64,000 bases of DNA. Source: Streptomyces plumbidurans. GTDB taxonomy: Bacteria > Actinomycetota > Actinomycetes > Streptomycetales > Streptomycetaceae. Below, in pieces: positions 35,153 to 43,992 of the stretch (positions within the stretch are counted from its first letter, which is position 1; each line of letters begins with the position of its first letter). The notes beneath the pieces were generated by a model. That model searched no databases. It had not been told where the DNA came from and was given only the letters and a program-made list of their open reading frames with translations. The stretch spans positions 62,001-126,000 of the forward strand of contig NZ_JAFJSY010000010.1 in NCBI RefSeq assembly GCF_019857225.1, given 5' to 3'. The position numbers were made by a program, and so were the translations under genes.

Positions 35153-36043
35153 CTAGAGATCGCCCGGCTGTGGCTTGGCCGTTTCTCCCGAGGGGCCCAT
35201 CAGGATCGAGTGCGTCTCGTGGACGTCCTTGGACGCCTTTGACGGAACGCGCACCTCGACCATGAGGATTCCGCTGGGCAGGCGGGTGAGGGACGGGGGC
35301 TGGGCGTTGGCCGGGAGTTCGGCCAGGAAGCGGGTCAGGCGGTCGCGCTGGCCGCTGGTGAGTTCGCTCGGGGGGACGGCCTGGACCTGCCCCGAGAGCA
35401 GTTGGCACAAGCGCTCGGCGCTGTCGGGGTTGCCGGCGAACAGGCGGATCCAGGACTGGTCGGCGAAGGTCAGGCGTACATCGGCCTCGAGCTCGCTGTA
35501 CTTCATCCGCCTGGCACCGGTCAGGGAGTCGCGAGGGTACTCCGCGAGGACGTCGGCCTTGGCTAGTGTGCCGGTCTGGGTGCCGAGGAAGAGCAGCCGG
35601 CGGCTAGTGAGGACGAGGTCGGTGGCGTAGGCCTTCGGGCGGCGGGCCGGGTCGAGTTGCCAGGGGGCCGTACGTGACAGGCTGCCCGGCGCCGCCCACA
35701 TGACAGGGAAGTCCTGGACCTCGTTCTCCGGCTCCTCCGGCTTGCCCCGCACGGGCACGTCACCGAAGGGCGATCCCGAGGCTCCGCCGATGTTGGCGAT
35801 GAGGTTCGCGATCAGGGGGATCCCCACCATGAAGGCCCGCCCCGTGCGCTGCGCGGCACGGTCCCCGGTCGAGTGAAGGGAGTAGGAAGGGCCTTCGGGC
35901 CAGCCCGGCAGTTCGCTCTGAATGTCGTTCCGCTCGGTGTCCCTGAACCACCTGGACCCCGAGACGGCAGGGGAGACACCGGTGGCGAACCTGGCCATGG
36001 TGCGAAGCTGCAGGTCTTCGTCGGCGCTGGGGTACCAGTCCAT
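35153..36043 (-). CDS. PH/GRAM-like domain protein, paralogue 2
   Basis: The 296-residue protein aligns along its length with the proteins at 32233 and 39419: SRWFRDTERNDIQSELPGWPEGPSY is the family signature, followed by a hydrophobic helix (FMVGIPLIANLIANI), DFPVMWAAPGSLSRTAPWQLDP and the PH-like core with LTSRRLLFLG and LTFADQSWIRLF. It is the most diverged of the three. It lies directly after a truncated LPCGPAV-family fragment. Function unknown. Confidence 0.6.
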   Translation of the reverse strand: MDWYPSADEDLQLRTMARFATGVSPAVSGSRWFRDTERNDIQSELPGWPEGPSYSLHSTGDRAAQRTGRAFMVGIPLIANLIANIGGASGSPFGDVPVRGKPEEPENEVQDFPVMWAAPGSLSRTAPWQLDPARRPKAYATDLVLTSRRLLFLGTQTGTLAKADVLAEYPRDSLTGARRMKYSELEADVRLTFADQSWIRLFAGNPDSAERLCQLLSGQVQAVPPSELTSGQRDRLTRFLAELPANAQPPSLTRLPSGILMVEVRVPSKASKDVHETHSILMGPSGETAKPQPGDL

Positions 36044-36079
36044 CTCTACGTCACTTCTCCACGGAGGAATTCGATTCGA

Positions 36080-36466
36080 TCAGTCGGACTGACCCTCTGC
36101 ACCGGCCGGCGACGGGAACTCCACCGAGCCGACGATTCCCGCAACGGCCTGCGAGAACTCGTCCCACTGTTCCACGGAAGCGGTGTCCAGGGTGAACACC
36201 GCGGTGTACGGGCCGGACGAGAACGGAACGTGCACCTGGATCTGTCCCATGACGAGCTCCTCGTCCTGGCCCGACTTGGTGTACGCACCGTCCACGAGCA
36301 GCTTGCGGAACGTGACACCGCAGACCGCAGGGCCGCACGGAAGATCCAGCCAGGTCACCTCGCGCATCGGGTCCTCGAGCAGGATCGCCTGGATCCCTTG
36401 GGCGACGACGTCCTGGTCGTTCTCACCCGACTCGAAGACCGCGACCGTGAGCGAACAGTGCGCCAC
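36080..36466 (-). pseudogene. 5'-truncated LPCGPAV-family gene fragment
   Basis: The 128 residues align with the C-terminal half of the protein at 31421, including WLDLPCGPAVCGVTFR and QIQVHVPFSSGPYTAVFTL. The first half of the family is missing. The frame is the same as the upstream secreted-protein gene and is separated from it only by that gene's TGA and eight codons, one of which could serve as the GTG start. There is no ribosome site. It most likely arose by deletion between a family member and the neighbour; expression as a short protein cannot be excluded. Confidence 0.6.
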
Positions 36467-36490
36467 CCCGACGCCTGGGCGCGTTCGTCG

Positions 36491-37546
36491 TCAGCGGTTG
36501 ACGGCCTGGATCTCCTGGACGGTGACGTTCTGGGTGGCGCCGAAGGTTCCGTCGGGGAGGTTGTCGCCGGTTCCGTCGGAGCCGGTCCAGTGGATCTTCC
36601 AGGTGATGGTGGCCTTGAGCGGGTAGGTGCCATTGCCGGAGGAGCGCAGGTACTTCACGCCGCACGGCGGGGTCTGGTCGGCCTTGCCCTTGGCGTACGG
36701 GTCACCGATCCGGCCGTTGTGGATCTCACAGACGCCGGAGGCGGGGTAGGTCTCGGCGTCGGTGGTGCCGGGTTCGATCTTCAGGGAGACCGGTTCGGCC
36801 GTGGTCGTCGCGGAGATGTCGAGTGCCGGGATGGAGGCGGTGACCGAGACCGGCTTGAACGCGGCGCCGTCCAGCCATGCCCAGGTGGGCAGGTTGACCT
36901 TGGTCGCGTTGGCCGGGGCTAGGGTCACCTTGGTGCCGGGTACGCGGATCTCGTTGTACGCGAGTTCACCCAGGACCTTGGGGGTCACGGCGTTCTCGAT
37001 GTCGGCCGGTGGCGGATCACCCTTGTCCACCCAGAAGAAGGGTTTGTTGCACTTGTCCCAGCCGGGCGGGAAGCTCTCGTTGACGTACGAGTCCCACCAG
37101 TAGCCGTTGCCGGTCTTCTCCTTGTTGAAGTCCTTGTACGTGCCGGGTTCCTTGCCGCCGTCCTCGTACTTGTTGCGCTGTTCCAGATCCCACTGGGACC
37201 CCGTCGATTCGGCCTGCCAGATCGGCTCCAGGTAGTCCTTGAGCCCCGCGGGGGAGTACTTGGGCGCGTACCAGCAGGCGGGCGGGGTCCAGGAGGTGGT
37301 GGAGGTGACGGGGCCGGCGGAGGGGCCGGTGCCGTTCTTGGAGCGGTCGTAGACGATGGTGCCGACGGTCGACGAAAGGGTTCCGTCGTCTGACGCGTCT
37401 CCAGAAGTGGTCGTGTCCGAGCCGCCGCCGATCGAGCCTCCGCCGCCAGGACGGTCGGCTACGGCGGCGGGTGCCGAAAGCAGACAGATTGATGATGCAA
37501 GAACTGTCGCCACGATGCCGTGGCGCAGTCGGATCACGGCTGGCAT
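36491..37546 (-). CDS. Secreted protein of unknown function
   Basis: The 351-residue protein has a signal peptide (VIRLRHGIVATVLASSICLL, then SAPAAVADR) and a Gly/Ser/Thr-rich linker. The mature part has WYAPKYSPAGLKDYLEP, a tryptophan-rich middle (NGYWWDSYVNESFPPGW), cysteine pairs and a C-terminal beta-rich segment. I do not recognise a family with a known role. Its start overlaps the stop of the lipoprotein gene by 13 bases, so the two are co-translated. Confidence 0.7.
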   Translation of the reverse strand: MPAVIRLRHGIVATVLASSICLLSAPAAVADRPGGGGSIGGGSDTTTSGDASDDGTLSSTVGTIVYDRSKNGTGPSAGPVTSTTSWTPPACWYAPKYSPAGLKDYLEPIWQAESTGSQWDLEQRNKYEDGGKEPGTYKDFNKEKTGNGYWWDSYVNESFPPGWDKCNKPFFWVDKGDPPPADIENAVTPKVLGELAYNEIRVPGTKVTLAPANATKVNLPTWAWLDGAAFKPVSVTASIPALDISATTTAEPVSLKIEPGTTDAETYPASGVCEIHNGRIGDPYAKGKADQTPPCGVKYLRSSGNGTYPLKATITWKIHWTGSDGTGDNLPDGTFGATQNVTVQEIQAVNR

Positions 37547-38187
37547 CGGTCGGCCCCCCGCACGGAAACGATCTTCACCATTTCCCAGATCCCCTTCGAG
37601 TTCTTCTCGACTTGCACGCCGTAGGAGACATAGCTGTTCTTGGTCGCCTTGGTTTTCTTGACCTTGCCCGTCTTGATGACCTTGTTGTAGCCCTTGCTCT
37701 CATCTCCGCAGTAGGTGAGCGACGCCTTGTTCTTTGACTCGACGGAGACCTGTCGGTCGAAGTAGCGGACGGTGCCAGTGACCGTCAGCCCTGCATCCAC
37801 AAATGACTTGACCCACTGCTGAGCCGTTACGGCGCCCTCGCCCTCTGTGTAGTACTCCAGAGCCGGGAGCCTGGGATTCTGGGCGCCGATGGCTGCGTCG
37901 ATCGCGCGGATGAGTTCCGCGTTGTCCTTGAGGATCGCGTCCTTGCTTGGATCGCTTACCTGCTCAGGATTGAACGTGAGCGTGTCACCCGCCGGCAGTT
38001 TGATCTGCGGGCGATCAGTTGAGGTCGAAGCCGACGAGCTCGGCGATGCCGAGGCCGAACCTCCCTGATCCGCGCCAGCGATCTTGTCATTGGCCTTGGG
38101 GCTGTCGTCCCCGCCCCCGCAAGCCGTCAGCAGCAGGGCTGCGGTCGCGGCGAGCGCGGTGGCAGCGGGCAAGGTGCGGTGCTTCAC
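37534..38187 (-). CDS. Lipoprotein with conserved YF(D/Y) C-terminal domain
   Basis: The 217-residue protein has a lipoprotein signal with lipobox LLLTACGGG, a Ser/Thr linker and a domain with EYYTEGEGAVTAQQWVKSF, TVRYFDRQ and SLTYCGDESKGYNK. Two relatives are at 62838 and 63545, at the other end of the accessory region. The domain resembles NTF2-like extracellular proteins. The GTG start has GGGGAG upstream. It heads a leftward operon with the secreted protein. Confidence 0.75.
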   Translation of the reverse strand: MKHRTLPAATALAATAALLLTACGGGDDSPKANDKIAGADQGGSASASPSSSASTSTDRPQIKLPAGDTLTFNPEQVSDPSKDAILKDNAELIRAIDAAIGAQNPRLPALEYYTEGEGAVTAQQWVKSFVDAGLTVTGTVRYFDRQVSVESKNKASLTYCGDESKGYNKVIKTGKVKKTKATKNSYVSYGVQVEKNSKGIWEMVKIVSVRGADRCQP

Positions 38188-38207
38188 AGTGGTGGGCTCC
38201 CCGTGAG

Positions 38208-38337
38208 ACTGAAGTTCGGCAAGAGCACAGACGGTATCGGTGGGGTTCCTGGTTTCGCCAGAGCGAACTTCCCTGCTAACCGGTGCAATTAAGGGCGTAA
38301 CGGGCCCTTGGGTGTGTGAGGTGTGTGCCGATCGCGT
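38208..38337 (-). promoter_or_regulatory. Duplicated 130-base leader, copy 2
   Basis: This is the second copy of the leader at 34861-34990, here directly upstream of the lipoprotein operon. The palindrome is TTCGCCAGAGCGAA (38254-38267), one base different from copy 1, and the minus-strand words GGAACCCC and GTGCTCT are kept at the same distance. Shared regulation of both clusters is likely. The rest of the 38188-38487 gap includes a TACGAT box (38451-38456) that may serve the rightward gene. Confidence 0.55.
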
Positions 38338-38487
38338 ACGGACCTGCCGGGCGCCGAAGCTGTTCCCGGTGGTGCCTCCCGAGGGACGACAACGTCCATG
38401 CCGGCCGGCAGCGAGGTCCCTGGCATCTGTTGCGGTGCCGCCGAGGTGGCTACGATTTACAACTGCCTTGCGGAGAGGGTGGGTTGG

Positions 38488-39351
38488 GTGAGTTGGCAGC
38501 CGTTGAGTAAGCGTGGCTCGGGTTCCGCGTCGAAGCAGAGCATGCTCGAGGACGGTGTTCCGCCGCATCTGGCAGCACCCTTGACGGGCTGGATCCAGGC
38601 AGTGCTTGACGATCTGTTTCAGCAGCACATTTCGCAAGAAAATACATTCTCGATCGTGAACTCCCATGCGAGGCAAATTGCAGCTCGCGCGCGCATCAGC
38701 CTTTCGCCGCACGAGGAAGCGATGTACGAGCTCGCCTACGCTGCGGAGAGGGAAGGAGGGCAGGCGCTCCTCGATACAGTCGATGCAACGCTTTCCATGG
38801 GCGTAAGTGATCTGCGCATGCGTGAGCTGGACCAGCTGTTGCTGGACGGCGGCTCCGCTTGGAACGTGGCCGACGACGGAAACGGGCTCCAGCGACGCGT
38901 GGAACAGACGGCCGTTGAGGCGCTGCGAACGGCCTCAGTTGCCATGAATGCCTCGCCGCATCTCAATGCGGCATGGGAAGCAGCGTACGGTCGCCATCCG
39001 GATCCCTCGCGGGCCTACAGCGAAGCCATCAAAGCTGTGGAGGCTGCAAGCATTCCCACTGTGCTTCCTGGGGCGCAGGGAGCCAAGGCCACACTCGGCC
39101 GGGTCATCGAGGCACTCGACAGGAACCGTGGTGATTGGCAACTGGCCATTGCATCTGCCGGGGTTCCCAGCAGGATTACTCCGCTCCTCGGGATGCTTCG
39201 TCTGCTGTGGCAAGGCCAAACCGACCGCCACGGTGGATCGTCTCCGACTGTTCCCATTGCGGCCGATGCCGCGGAAGCTGCCGTCCACCTCGCAGTCACG
39301 CTGGTTCAGTGGTTCGAGTCCGGTGTTGTGCGGCGCGCCGTTTCCCCTTGA
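38488..39351 (+). CDS. Abi-C-like (abortive-infection C-terminal) domain protein
   Basis: The 287-residue protein has ELDQLLLDGGSAWNV, then AWEAAYGRHPDPSRAYSEAI, KATLGRVIEAL and a C-terminal LLGMLRLLWQGQTDRHG with AEAAVHLAVTLVQWF. I associate this pattern with actinobacterial proteins carrying the abortive-infection C-terminal (AbiJ/Abi-C, HEPN-related) domain. It is the only rightward gene among leftward ones and is lower in GC, so it may be acquired. The GTG at 38488 has GGAGAGG upstream. Role in phage defence is only suggested. Confidence 0.6.
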   Translation: MSWQPLSKRGSGSASKQSMLEDGVPPHLAAPLTGWIQAVLDDLFQQHISQENTFSIVNSHARQIAARARISLSPHEEAMYELAYAAEREGGQALLDTVDATLSMGVSDLRMRELDQLLLDGGSAWNVADDGNGLQRRVEQTAVEALRTASVAMNASPHLNAAWEAAYGRHPDPSRAYSEAIKAVEAASIPTVLPGAQGAKATLGRVIEALDRNRGDWQLAIASAGVPSRITPLLGMLRLLWQGQTDRHGGSSPTVPIAADAAEAAVHLAVTLVQWFESGVVRRAVSP

Positions 39352-39418
39352 TTTTGAGGACATGGTCGACGAATCGACCTGGCGTGATGGGGCGTTCCGG
39401 CCGACAGCAGGGCGAGGC

Positions 39419-40333
39419 TCAGGTCAAAAAGTCCCCCGGGTGGTACTGGGTGAGCTTGAGCTCGGTGCCGTTGGTATCCATCACCGTGTTCAGGCTCGAG
39501 TGACCGAACGAAGCGCTGATGGTGCTGGGCGCCAGAACCTCGATGCGGAAGCAGCCACAGGCGTTCCGCTTCACGAGGGGCGGTTGGGCGTCCGGTGCCT
39601 GGGTCGCGGCAAAGGATTCCGCGGTGTTCCGCTGCGACGGTGTGAGCGAGTCCAGCGGAATGAAGTGGAGGGGTTCGATCAGGTATCGCGTGAGCCTCTC
39701 CCGAGCCACGCTGCTCACTCTGCACCACGAGCCGTCGGAAAAGGTGATCTTGGCGTCGTTCCCGATTTTGAACTCCCGCAGTTCCACCGTCTCGATGGCG
39801 GACCGAGGCGTTTCCCAGAGGACCGTGTCGTCGATGTGTTTCTCGTTCCCCTTGACGTAGGGGAAACCCACGATCACGAGCCGGCGGTCAGTGATGACCG
39901 CGTGTGTGCGGTACTGCTTCTCGGAACACCGGGCCGGGTCCAGTTGCCAGGGCAGGGTGCGGGCGAGGGTGCCGGGTGCGGCCCACATGACGGGGAAGTC
40001 CTCGACCTCGTCGGGTTGGTCCTGGGACGTGTCCGAGCCCTTGTCCGAACGGCCGGGACCGACACTGCCCGGCTGAGAGCTCAGCAGGCCCATGACGGCC
40101 ACACCCGCAGCGATTGCCGCGCCCTTGACCGTGTTCCGGGCGACGGTGTCTCCCGTCGAGCGGGCGATATAGGTCGGTCCTTCGGGCCAACCCGCCAATT
40201 CGCCCTGAATGTCGCTGCGTTCGGTGTCGCGAAACCATCGCATCCCCTTGACGCGCGCGGCCGCACCCGTGGCGAACGTGACGGGTGCACGCGCGATCAG
40301 TACCTCGTCCGCTTCGGGCAGCCAGACATTCAT
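39419..40333 (-). CDS. PH/GRAM-like domain protein, paralogue 3
   Basis: The 304-residue protein is closest to the one at 32233: GMRWFRDTERSDIQGELAGWPEGP, a hydrophobic helix near residue 80-95, DFPVMWAAPGTLARTLPWQLDP, then ITDRRLVIVGFPYVKGN, PRSAIETVELREF and ITFSDGSWCRVSS. It stands outside the effector modules, beside a four-helix membrane protein. The ribosome site GGAGGAG is good. Function unknown. Confidence 0.6.
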   Translation of the reverse strand: MNVWLPEADEVLIARAPVTFATGAAARVKGMRWFRDTERSDIQGELAGWPEGPTYIARSTGDTVARNTVKGAAIAAGVAVMGLLSSQPGSVGPGRSDKGSDTSQDQPDEVEDFPVMWAAPGTLARTLPWQLDPARCSEKQYRTHAVITDRRLVIVGFPYVKGNEKHIDDTVLWETPRSAIETVELREFKIGNDAKITFSDGSWCRVSSVARERLTRYLIEPLHFIPLDSLTPSQRNTAESFAATQAPDAQPPLVKRNACGCFRIEVLAPSTISASFGHSSLNTVMDTNGTELKLTQYHPGDFLT

Positions 40334-40397
40334 ATCGGTACGGCTCCTCCTTCGCGACAGCCAACGGACCGATGCTTTCGCACTTCACGATGGCTTG

Positions 40398-41180
40398 TCA
40401 GGGCTCCCCACGGCGCCCCTTCGCGCCTTCGTGCCGGTGGGCGACCGCTGTCCCTCCGATGATGGCGGCCGTCAGCGCGGCCGTGAGCAGCCACTTCCCC
40501 GTGGTGGCGCCGAGCAGGGCGTAGTCGCAGAGGAGCATGACGGGACCCGTGAAGAGTGCCCAGCCGATGCTCACGGGCTGCAGCAGGGTGCCCGGCAGGC
40601 CGCCGAGGCCGGCCCAGAGGGTCAGGCCGAGCAGCAGCCAGACGGCCGCGGTCCCCAAGTGCATCGAGTTCTCGGACGGTGACGGGAAGGTCTGTGTGTG
40701 GCCGCGGACGGTGATGCCCACCACGGCGCCCTGCCAGATCTGCACATCGGCGCGGCTGCCGCGGTAGGCGGCGTCGTAGGTGTCACCCGAGACGTCCAGC
40801 CACTCGATCCGCCGGCCCTCGTCGATGCGCAGTCTGTGCTTCGTGGTGCAACTCCGGCTGCTGCTGCCGCTGCCGGTGCAGTCCTGGAGTTCCGTCTTGT
40901 CGACCACGCGCGCCTCTTCCAGGCCGACGCAACTGCCGGTTCTGGCACCGCGTTCGGCGGTGCAGTCACCCGCCTGCCGGTAAGTGACCGACTCGCGGTA
41001 CGCGTCGACCGTCCACTGCGCGCTCGCGACGATCCCGGCTGCCGCGACGGCCATGACAAGCACCCGCAGCCAGACCGGCGGACGCCACCTCAGCCACCTG
41101 ACCCACTTCTGCGAGTCGTCGCGACCGCTCTTTCCCTGGAGGTCCGCACGCGCCCGCGCCTCCATCTCCTTGATGCCCAT
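40398..41180 (-). CDS. Polytopic membrane protein of unknown function
   Basis: The 260-residue protein has one helix near residues 38-55, an extracytoplasmic part with paired cysteines (GDCTAERGARTGSC, LQDCTGSGSSSRSC), and three closely spaced helices in the last 90 residues. It has a distant resemblance in layout to the protein at 43165. The GGGGGA ribosome site supports the start. It forms a leftward pair with the PH-like paralogue 3. Confidence 0.6.
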   Translation of the reverse strand: MGIKEMEARARADLQGKSGRDDSQKWVRWLRWRPPVWLRVLVMAVAAAGIVASAQWTVDAYRESVTYRQAGDCTAERGARTGSCVGLEEARVVDKTELQDCTGSGSSSRSCTTKHRLRIDEGRRIEWLDVSGDTYDAAYRGSRADVQIWQGAVVGITVRGHTQTFPSPSENSMHLGTAAVWLLLGLTLWAGLGGLPGTLLQPVSIGWALFTGPVMLLCDYALLGATTGKWLLTAALTAAIIGGTAVAHRHEGAKGRRGEP

Positions 41181-41362
41181 CGATCCCCCGTACTGTGCCG
41201 TGCTGCCGTGAGCAGGACGGTAGAGGCTACGCGGCGGCAGGCGGGCCGAAATGCGTGGGCGCCGCGCCCCTCCAGAACCTTCACTTCGGCAAAGCAGTTC
41301 TGGACCGTCCCTTTGCAGTCCATTGGTTGTTGGCCGAAATCCGCCGACGGAGAGTGACTCGG

Positions 41363-41385
41363 GCCGTCCCGTGCCGAGGGACGGC
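41363..41385. promoter_or_regulatory. Perfect inverted repeat upstream of effector module 2
   Basis: GCCGTCCC (41363-41370) pairs with GGGACGGC (41378-41385) over a seven-base loop. It ends 25 bases before the WXG-like partner gene. It could be an operator or a leader hairpin. The other 150 bases back to the divergent membrane protein gene show no gene. Confidence 0.35.
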
Positions 41386-41410
41386 AGGGCGCATGTGTAC
41401 GGGGGTCGTA

Positions 41411-41713
41411 GTGGCGAAGCACGTCAAGGTGTCCACGACGGAGCTGAAGGAGATCAGCCGGTCGGTGGGCAAGCTCAAGTCGCAGTTCGAGCACTCGAGG
41501 GATCTCGTCGACTCCTACGACGCCGAGATGGGGTCCGATGACGTCGCCTCGGCGCTGGACGACTTCGCGGACGACTGGAAGAAGAAGCGCAAGCAGCTCT
41601 GTGACGGCCTCGAGTTCCTCGGCAAGACCGCCGGGGCCGCGGCGAAGGCGTACGACGGGCTCGACCAGCATCTCGCCGACGCGCTGCTGAAGGCTCAGCC
41701 GGGGGACAAGTGA
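41411..41713 (+). CDS. Small WXG100-like partner protein, module 2
   Basis: The 100-residue helical protein has ALDDFADDWKKKRKQL at the turn, as in the module 1 and module 4 partners. The GTG at 41411 (MAKHVKVSTTELKE) aligns best with the relative at 56130; an ATG six codons upstream is an alternative. Its stop overlaps the GTG start of the effector-like gene (GTGA). A role as the export partner of that protein is inferred. Confidence 0.7.
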   Translation: MAKHVKVSTTELKEISRSVGKLKSQFEHSRDLVDSYDAEMGSDDVASALDDFADDWKKKRKQLCDGLEFLGKTAGAAAKAYDGLDQHLADALLKAQPGDK

Positions 41714-43116
41714 GCGACGACTTCTCCGGCGTCGACTGGCAGACGGCGCGGTACGACGACAAGGCGTTCACACCGGGCGATCCGTACGAGGTGGCCCGGC
41801 TCGGCAAGCGCATCGCCGACACCGCGAAGCTGATCGAGGAGCAGGCCGGCAAGCTGAACAACCTTGTCGACGGCAACGGATGGGACTCCGACGCCGGGCG
41901 GGCGTTCAGGGACAGGACCCATGACACGGTCGGGCTGCTCACCAAGACGCACAAGCGGTACGCGGCCGCCGCCTCCGCTCTCGGATCCTCGGTGCCGTAC
42001 GGGCCGGTCACCGACGGGATGCGGGAGAACTGGGCGATCGCGCTCAACCACGCGCAGAGCCTGGTGCGTACGGCGCTGAAGAAGGCGCAGGCCGCGGATG
42101 CGGACGGCAGCCGGTACCAGAAGCAGATCGATCAGCATCCCGGCCCCGACGAGCACCCCGACAAGCAGAAGCTGAAGCGGCAGAAGGAGGCCGCGGACGG
42201 GGATCTGGAGGCCGCGAAGCGGGATCTGCGGCATGCGCTGAACTACCGGGACACCCAGGCCGGATACGCCGCCACCGCCATCCGCGAGGCCATCGACCAC
42301 GACGGACTGAAGGACCCCAAGCACCACTGGTGGGACAACTGGAAGGACTGGGTCGCCAAGATCGGGCACTGGGCGGGGGCCATCGCCGGAGTGCTCTGCG
42401 TTCTGGCCCTCGTGCTGAGCTGGGTCCCCGTCCTCGGCGAGGTGCTCGGGGCGCTGGCCCTGATCGCCTCCGTCGTCGCCCTGGTCTGCGACACCGTCTC
42501 CGCGCTCGACGGCAAGGGCACATGGCTGGACGTCGCCATCGACGCGATCGGAGTGCTGTCCTTCGGCGCGGGCCGGATCCTCGGGACGACGGCGAAGGAA
42601 GCAGCCATCGCCGCACGGGGGTCCTCGGCGCTGAAGGACTTCCAGGCTCTGCGTGAGGTGGGCGCGAGCAAGGAACTGGCGGCCGGACTCGCCGAGGAGT
42701 TCTCGGGGGTGAAGGCGGGCAAGATCGGCGAGGCGTTGGCGAAGGGCCCGAACAGCGTCCTGCCGCGGATGCGGTCGATCGTCAAGGAGTCCTTCAACTT
42801 CAAGGCGTACGCCAACGACATCCGCGTGGCCGTGACCAAGGGGGCCGGCGAGGACGGGATTCTTGCCGGCGGGAAGCTGCCCGGTTTGGGCGAACTGTCC
42901 GACTCCGCGTTCAAGAGCATGGCGCATTCGGCCAACCGCCTCTACCTGGCCAGCCAGACGTTGCCGACCGCAGCGGGCATCCTCAATCTCTCGCCCGCCG
43001 AAAGCTGGGAACCGAGCATTCTCGAACCCAACCTGTTCGGTGGGCTCAAGGAGATTCCCGGTGTCGGCGCGAACGGAATCCCGTTCTACAACGGGCATTT
43101 GACCCCGCAGGGCTAG
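41710..43116 (+). CDS. WXG-domain type VII effector-like protein, module 2
   Basis: The 468-residue protein has an N-terminal helical WXG-like domain (GNGWDSDAGRAF as the turn), a coiled region to about 200, a hydrophobic segment at about 222-255 (IAGVLCVLALVLSWVPVLG) and a variable C-terminal part of about 200 residues. The last 40 residues (EPNLFGGLKEIPGVGANG) are short for a toxin domain and no toxin motif is recognised. It is co-translated with its small partner. It shares the overall plan with the proteins at 33192 and 57313. Confidence 0.7.
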   Translation: MSDDFSGVDWQTARYDDKAFTPGDPYEVARLGKRIADTAKLIEEQAGKLNNLVDGNGWDSDAGRAFRDRTHDTVGLLTKTHKRYAAAASALGSSVPYGPVTDGMRENWAIALNHAQSLVRTALKKAQAADADGSRYQKQIDQHPGPDEHPDKQKLKRQKEAADGDLEAAKRDLRHALNYRDTQAGYAATAIREAIDHDGLKDPKHHWWDNWKDWVAKIGHWAGAIAGVLCVLALVLSWVPVLGEVLGALALIASVVALVCDTVSALDGKGTWLDVAIDAIGVLSFGAGRILGTTAKEAAIAARGSSALKDFQALREVGASKELAAGLAEEFSGVKAGKIGEALAKGPNSVLPRMRSIVKESFNFKAYANDIRVAVTKGAGEDGILAGGKLPGLGELSDSAFKSMAHSANRLYLASQTLPTAAGILNLSPAESWEPSILEPNLFGGLKEIPGVGANGIPFYNGHLTPQG

Positions 43117-43164
43117 CCGAAAGGCAAACCCTTCATCCGCAAGGGCGAGAAGAGAGCGAAGCAC

Positions 43165-43992
43165 GTGGTAGCTGGAGACGGCCGGTCCGTCGACGAAGAG
43201 TTCGCCGGACTCTCCAAGAGCAGGCAACGGGCACTCGAGGAGAACGGGCTGGGCCTGCCGGAACTGCGCCGGATCGCCGCCGAGGAAGGCGGCGAGCGGC
43301 GGGTGCGGCACATCCTCGCCGAGTACGCGCCTTCCACCAGTCGCTGGGACTTCCAGGGCGACCGGTGGGCGGGAGGCGGCTCGGCGGTCGGGCCCTGGAT
43401 GCGGCTTCTGCTCGTATCGGTCGTGAGCGTGGTCGTCTGCCTGCTGTCCACCTACGTGATCAACAAGTACGCGCTGTTCGTCGGTGCGGTCTGCGGACTG
43501 GCTGTGGTCTGGGCGCTGCTCAGGACGCCCCTGTCGCGTGCCGGGCTCGTGGTGCGCTGCCTCGTCGGCGCCGCCTATGTCGTCCTGATCTGGGCGGGCT
43601 CCCAGTCGGCCGACGCGTGGTACCTGCATGTGCGGGGACAGGAGGCCACTGTCACCTACGCGACGCCCGTGAACCAGGGGTCGCACGGAGTCCGTACTCC
43701 GTACTGCCGCGTCAAGCTGCCCGACGGATCGGTCCGTCAGACCTTCCGCAACGACAAACGGTGCACGGACGCGGACAGCGCCGGCTCGAAGACGGACGCG
43801 GTCATCGACCCCTCGGGCCACTACCGGCCCGTCCTCGGCGACACGTCGGACATCGGTGGGGACGTTGCCGGATACGTCTCTGTGGGCGCCGCGGCGATTC
43901 TCGTCCTCGCCCCGCTGACCGCCGCCTACATGGGCCGCCGGAACGAGACGCGGGGCGGTCGGGCCGACCGGGCGGCCGGAGCATCGGCGTGA
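43165..43992 (+). CDS. Membrane protein of unknown function in effector module 2
   Basis: The 275-residue protein has a charged N-terminal part (LPELRRIAAEEGGERRVRHI), four hydrophobic helices between about 78 and 145 and near 235-252, and an outer loop with TPYCRVKLPDGSVRQTFRNDKRC. A cysteine pair in that loop may form a disulfide. By position it could be an immunity protein or an accessory of the preceding effector-like protein. Its stop overlaps the start of the next gene (GTGA). Confidence 0.6.
   Translation: MVAGDGRSVDEEFAGLSKSRQRALEENGLGLPELRRIAAEEGGERRVRHILAEYAPSTSRWDFQGDRWAGGGSAVGPWMRLLLVSVVSVVVCLLSTYVINKYALFVGAVCGLAVVWALLRTPLSRAGLVVRCLVGAAYVVLIWAGSQSADAWYLHVRGQEATVTYATPVNQGSHGVRTPYCRVKLPDGSVRQTFRNDKRCTDADSAGSKTDAVIDPSGHYRPVLGDTSDIGGDVAGYVSVGAAAILVLAPLTAAYMGRRNETRGGRADRAAGASA

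Noticed and set aside
34952..35242. A 96-codon plus-strand frame before the PH-like paralogue 2
   Set aside because: It overlaps the start of the duplicated leader and the 3' end of a real gene on the other strand, with no family pattern.
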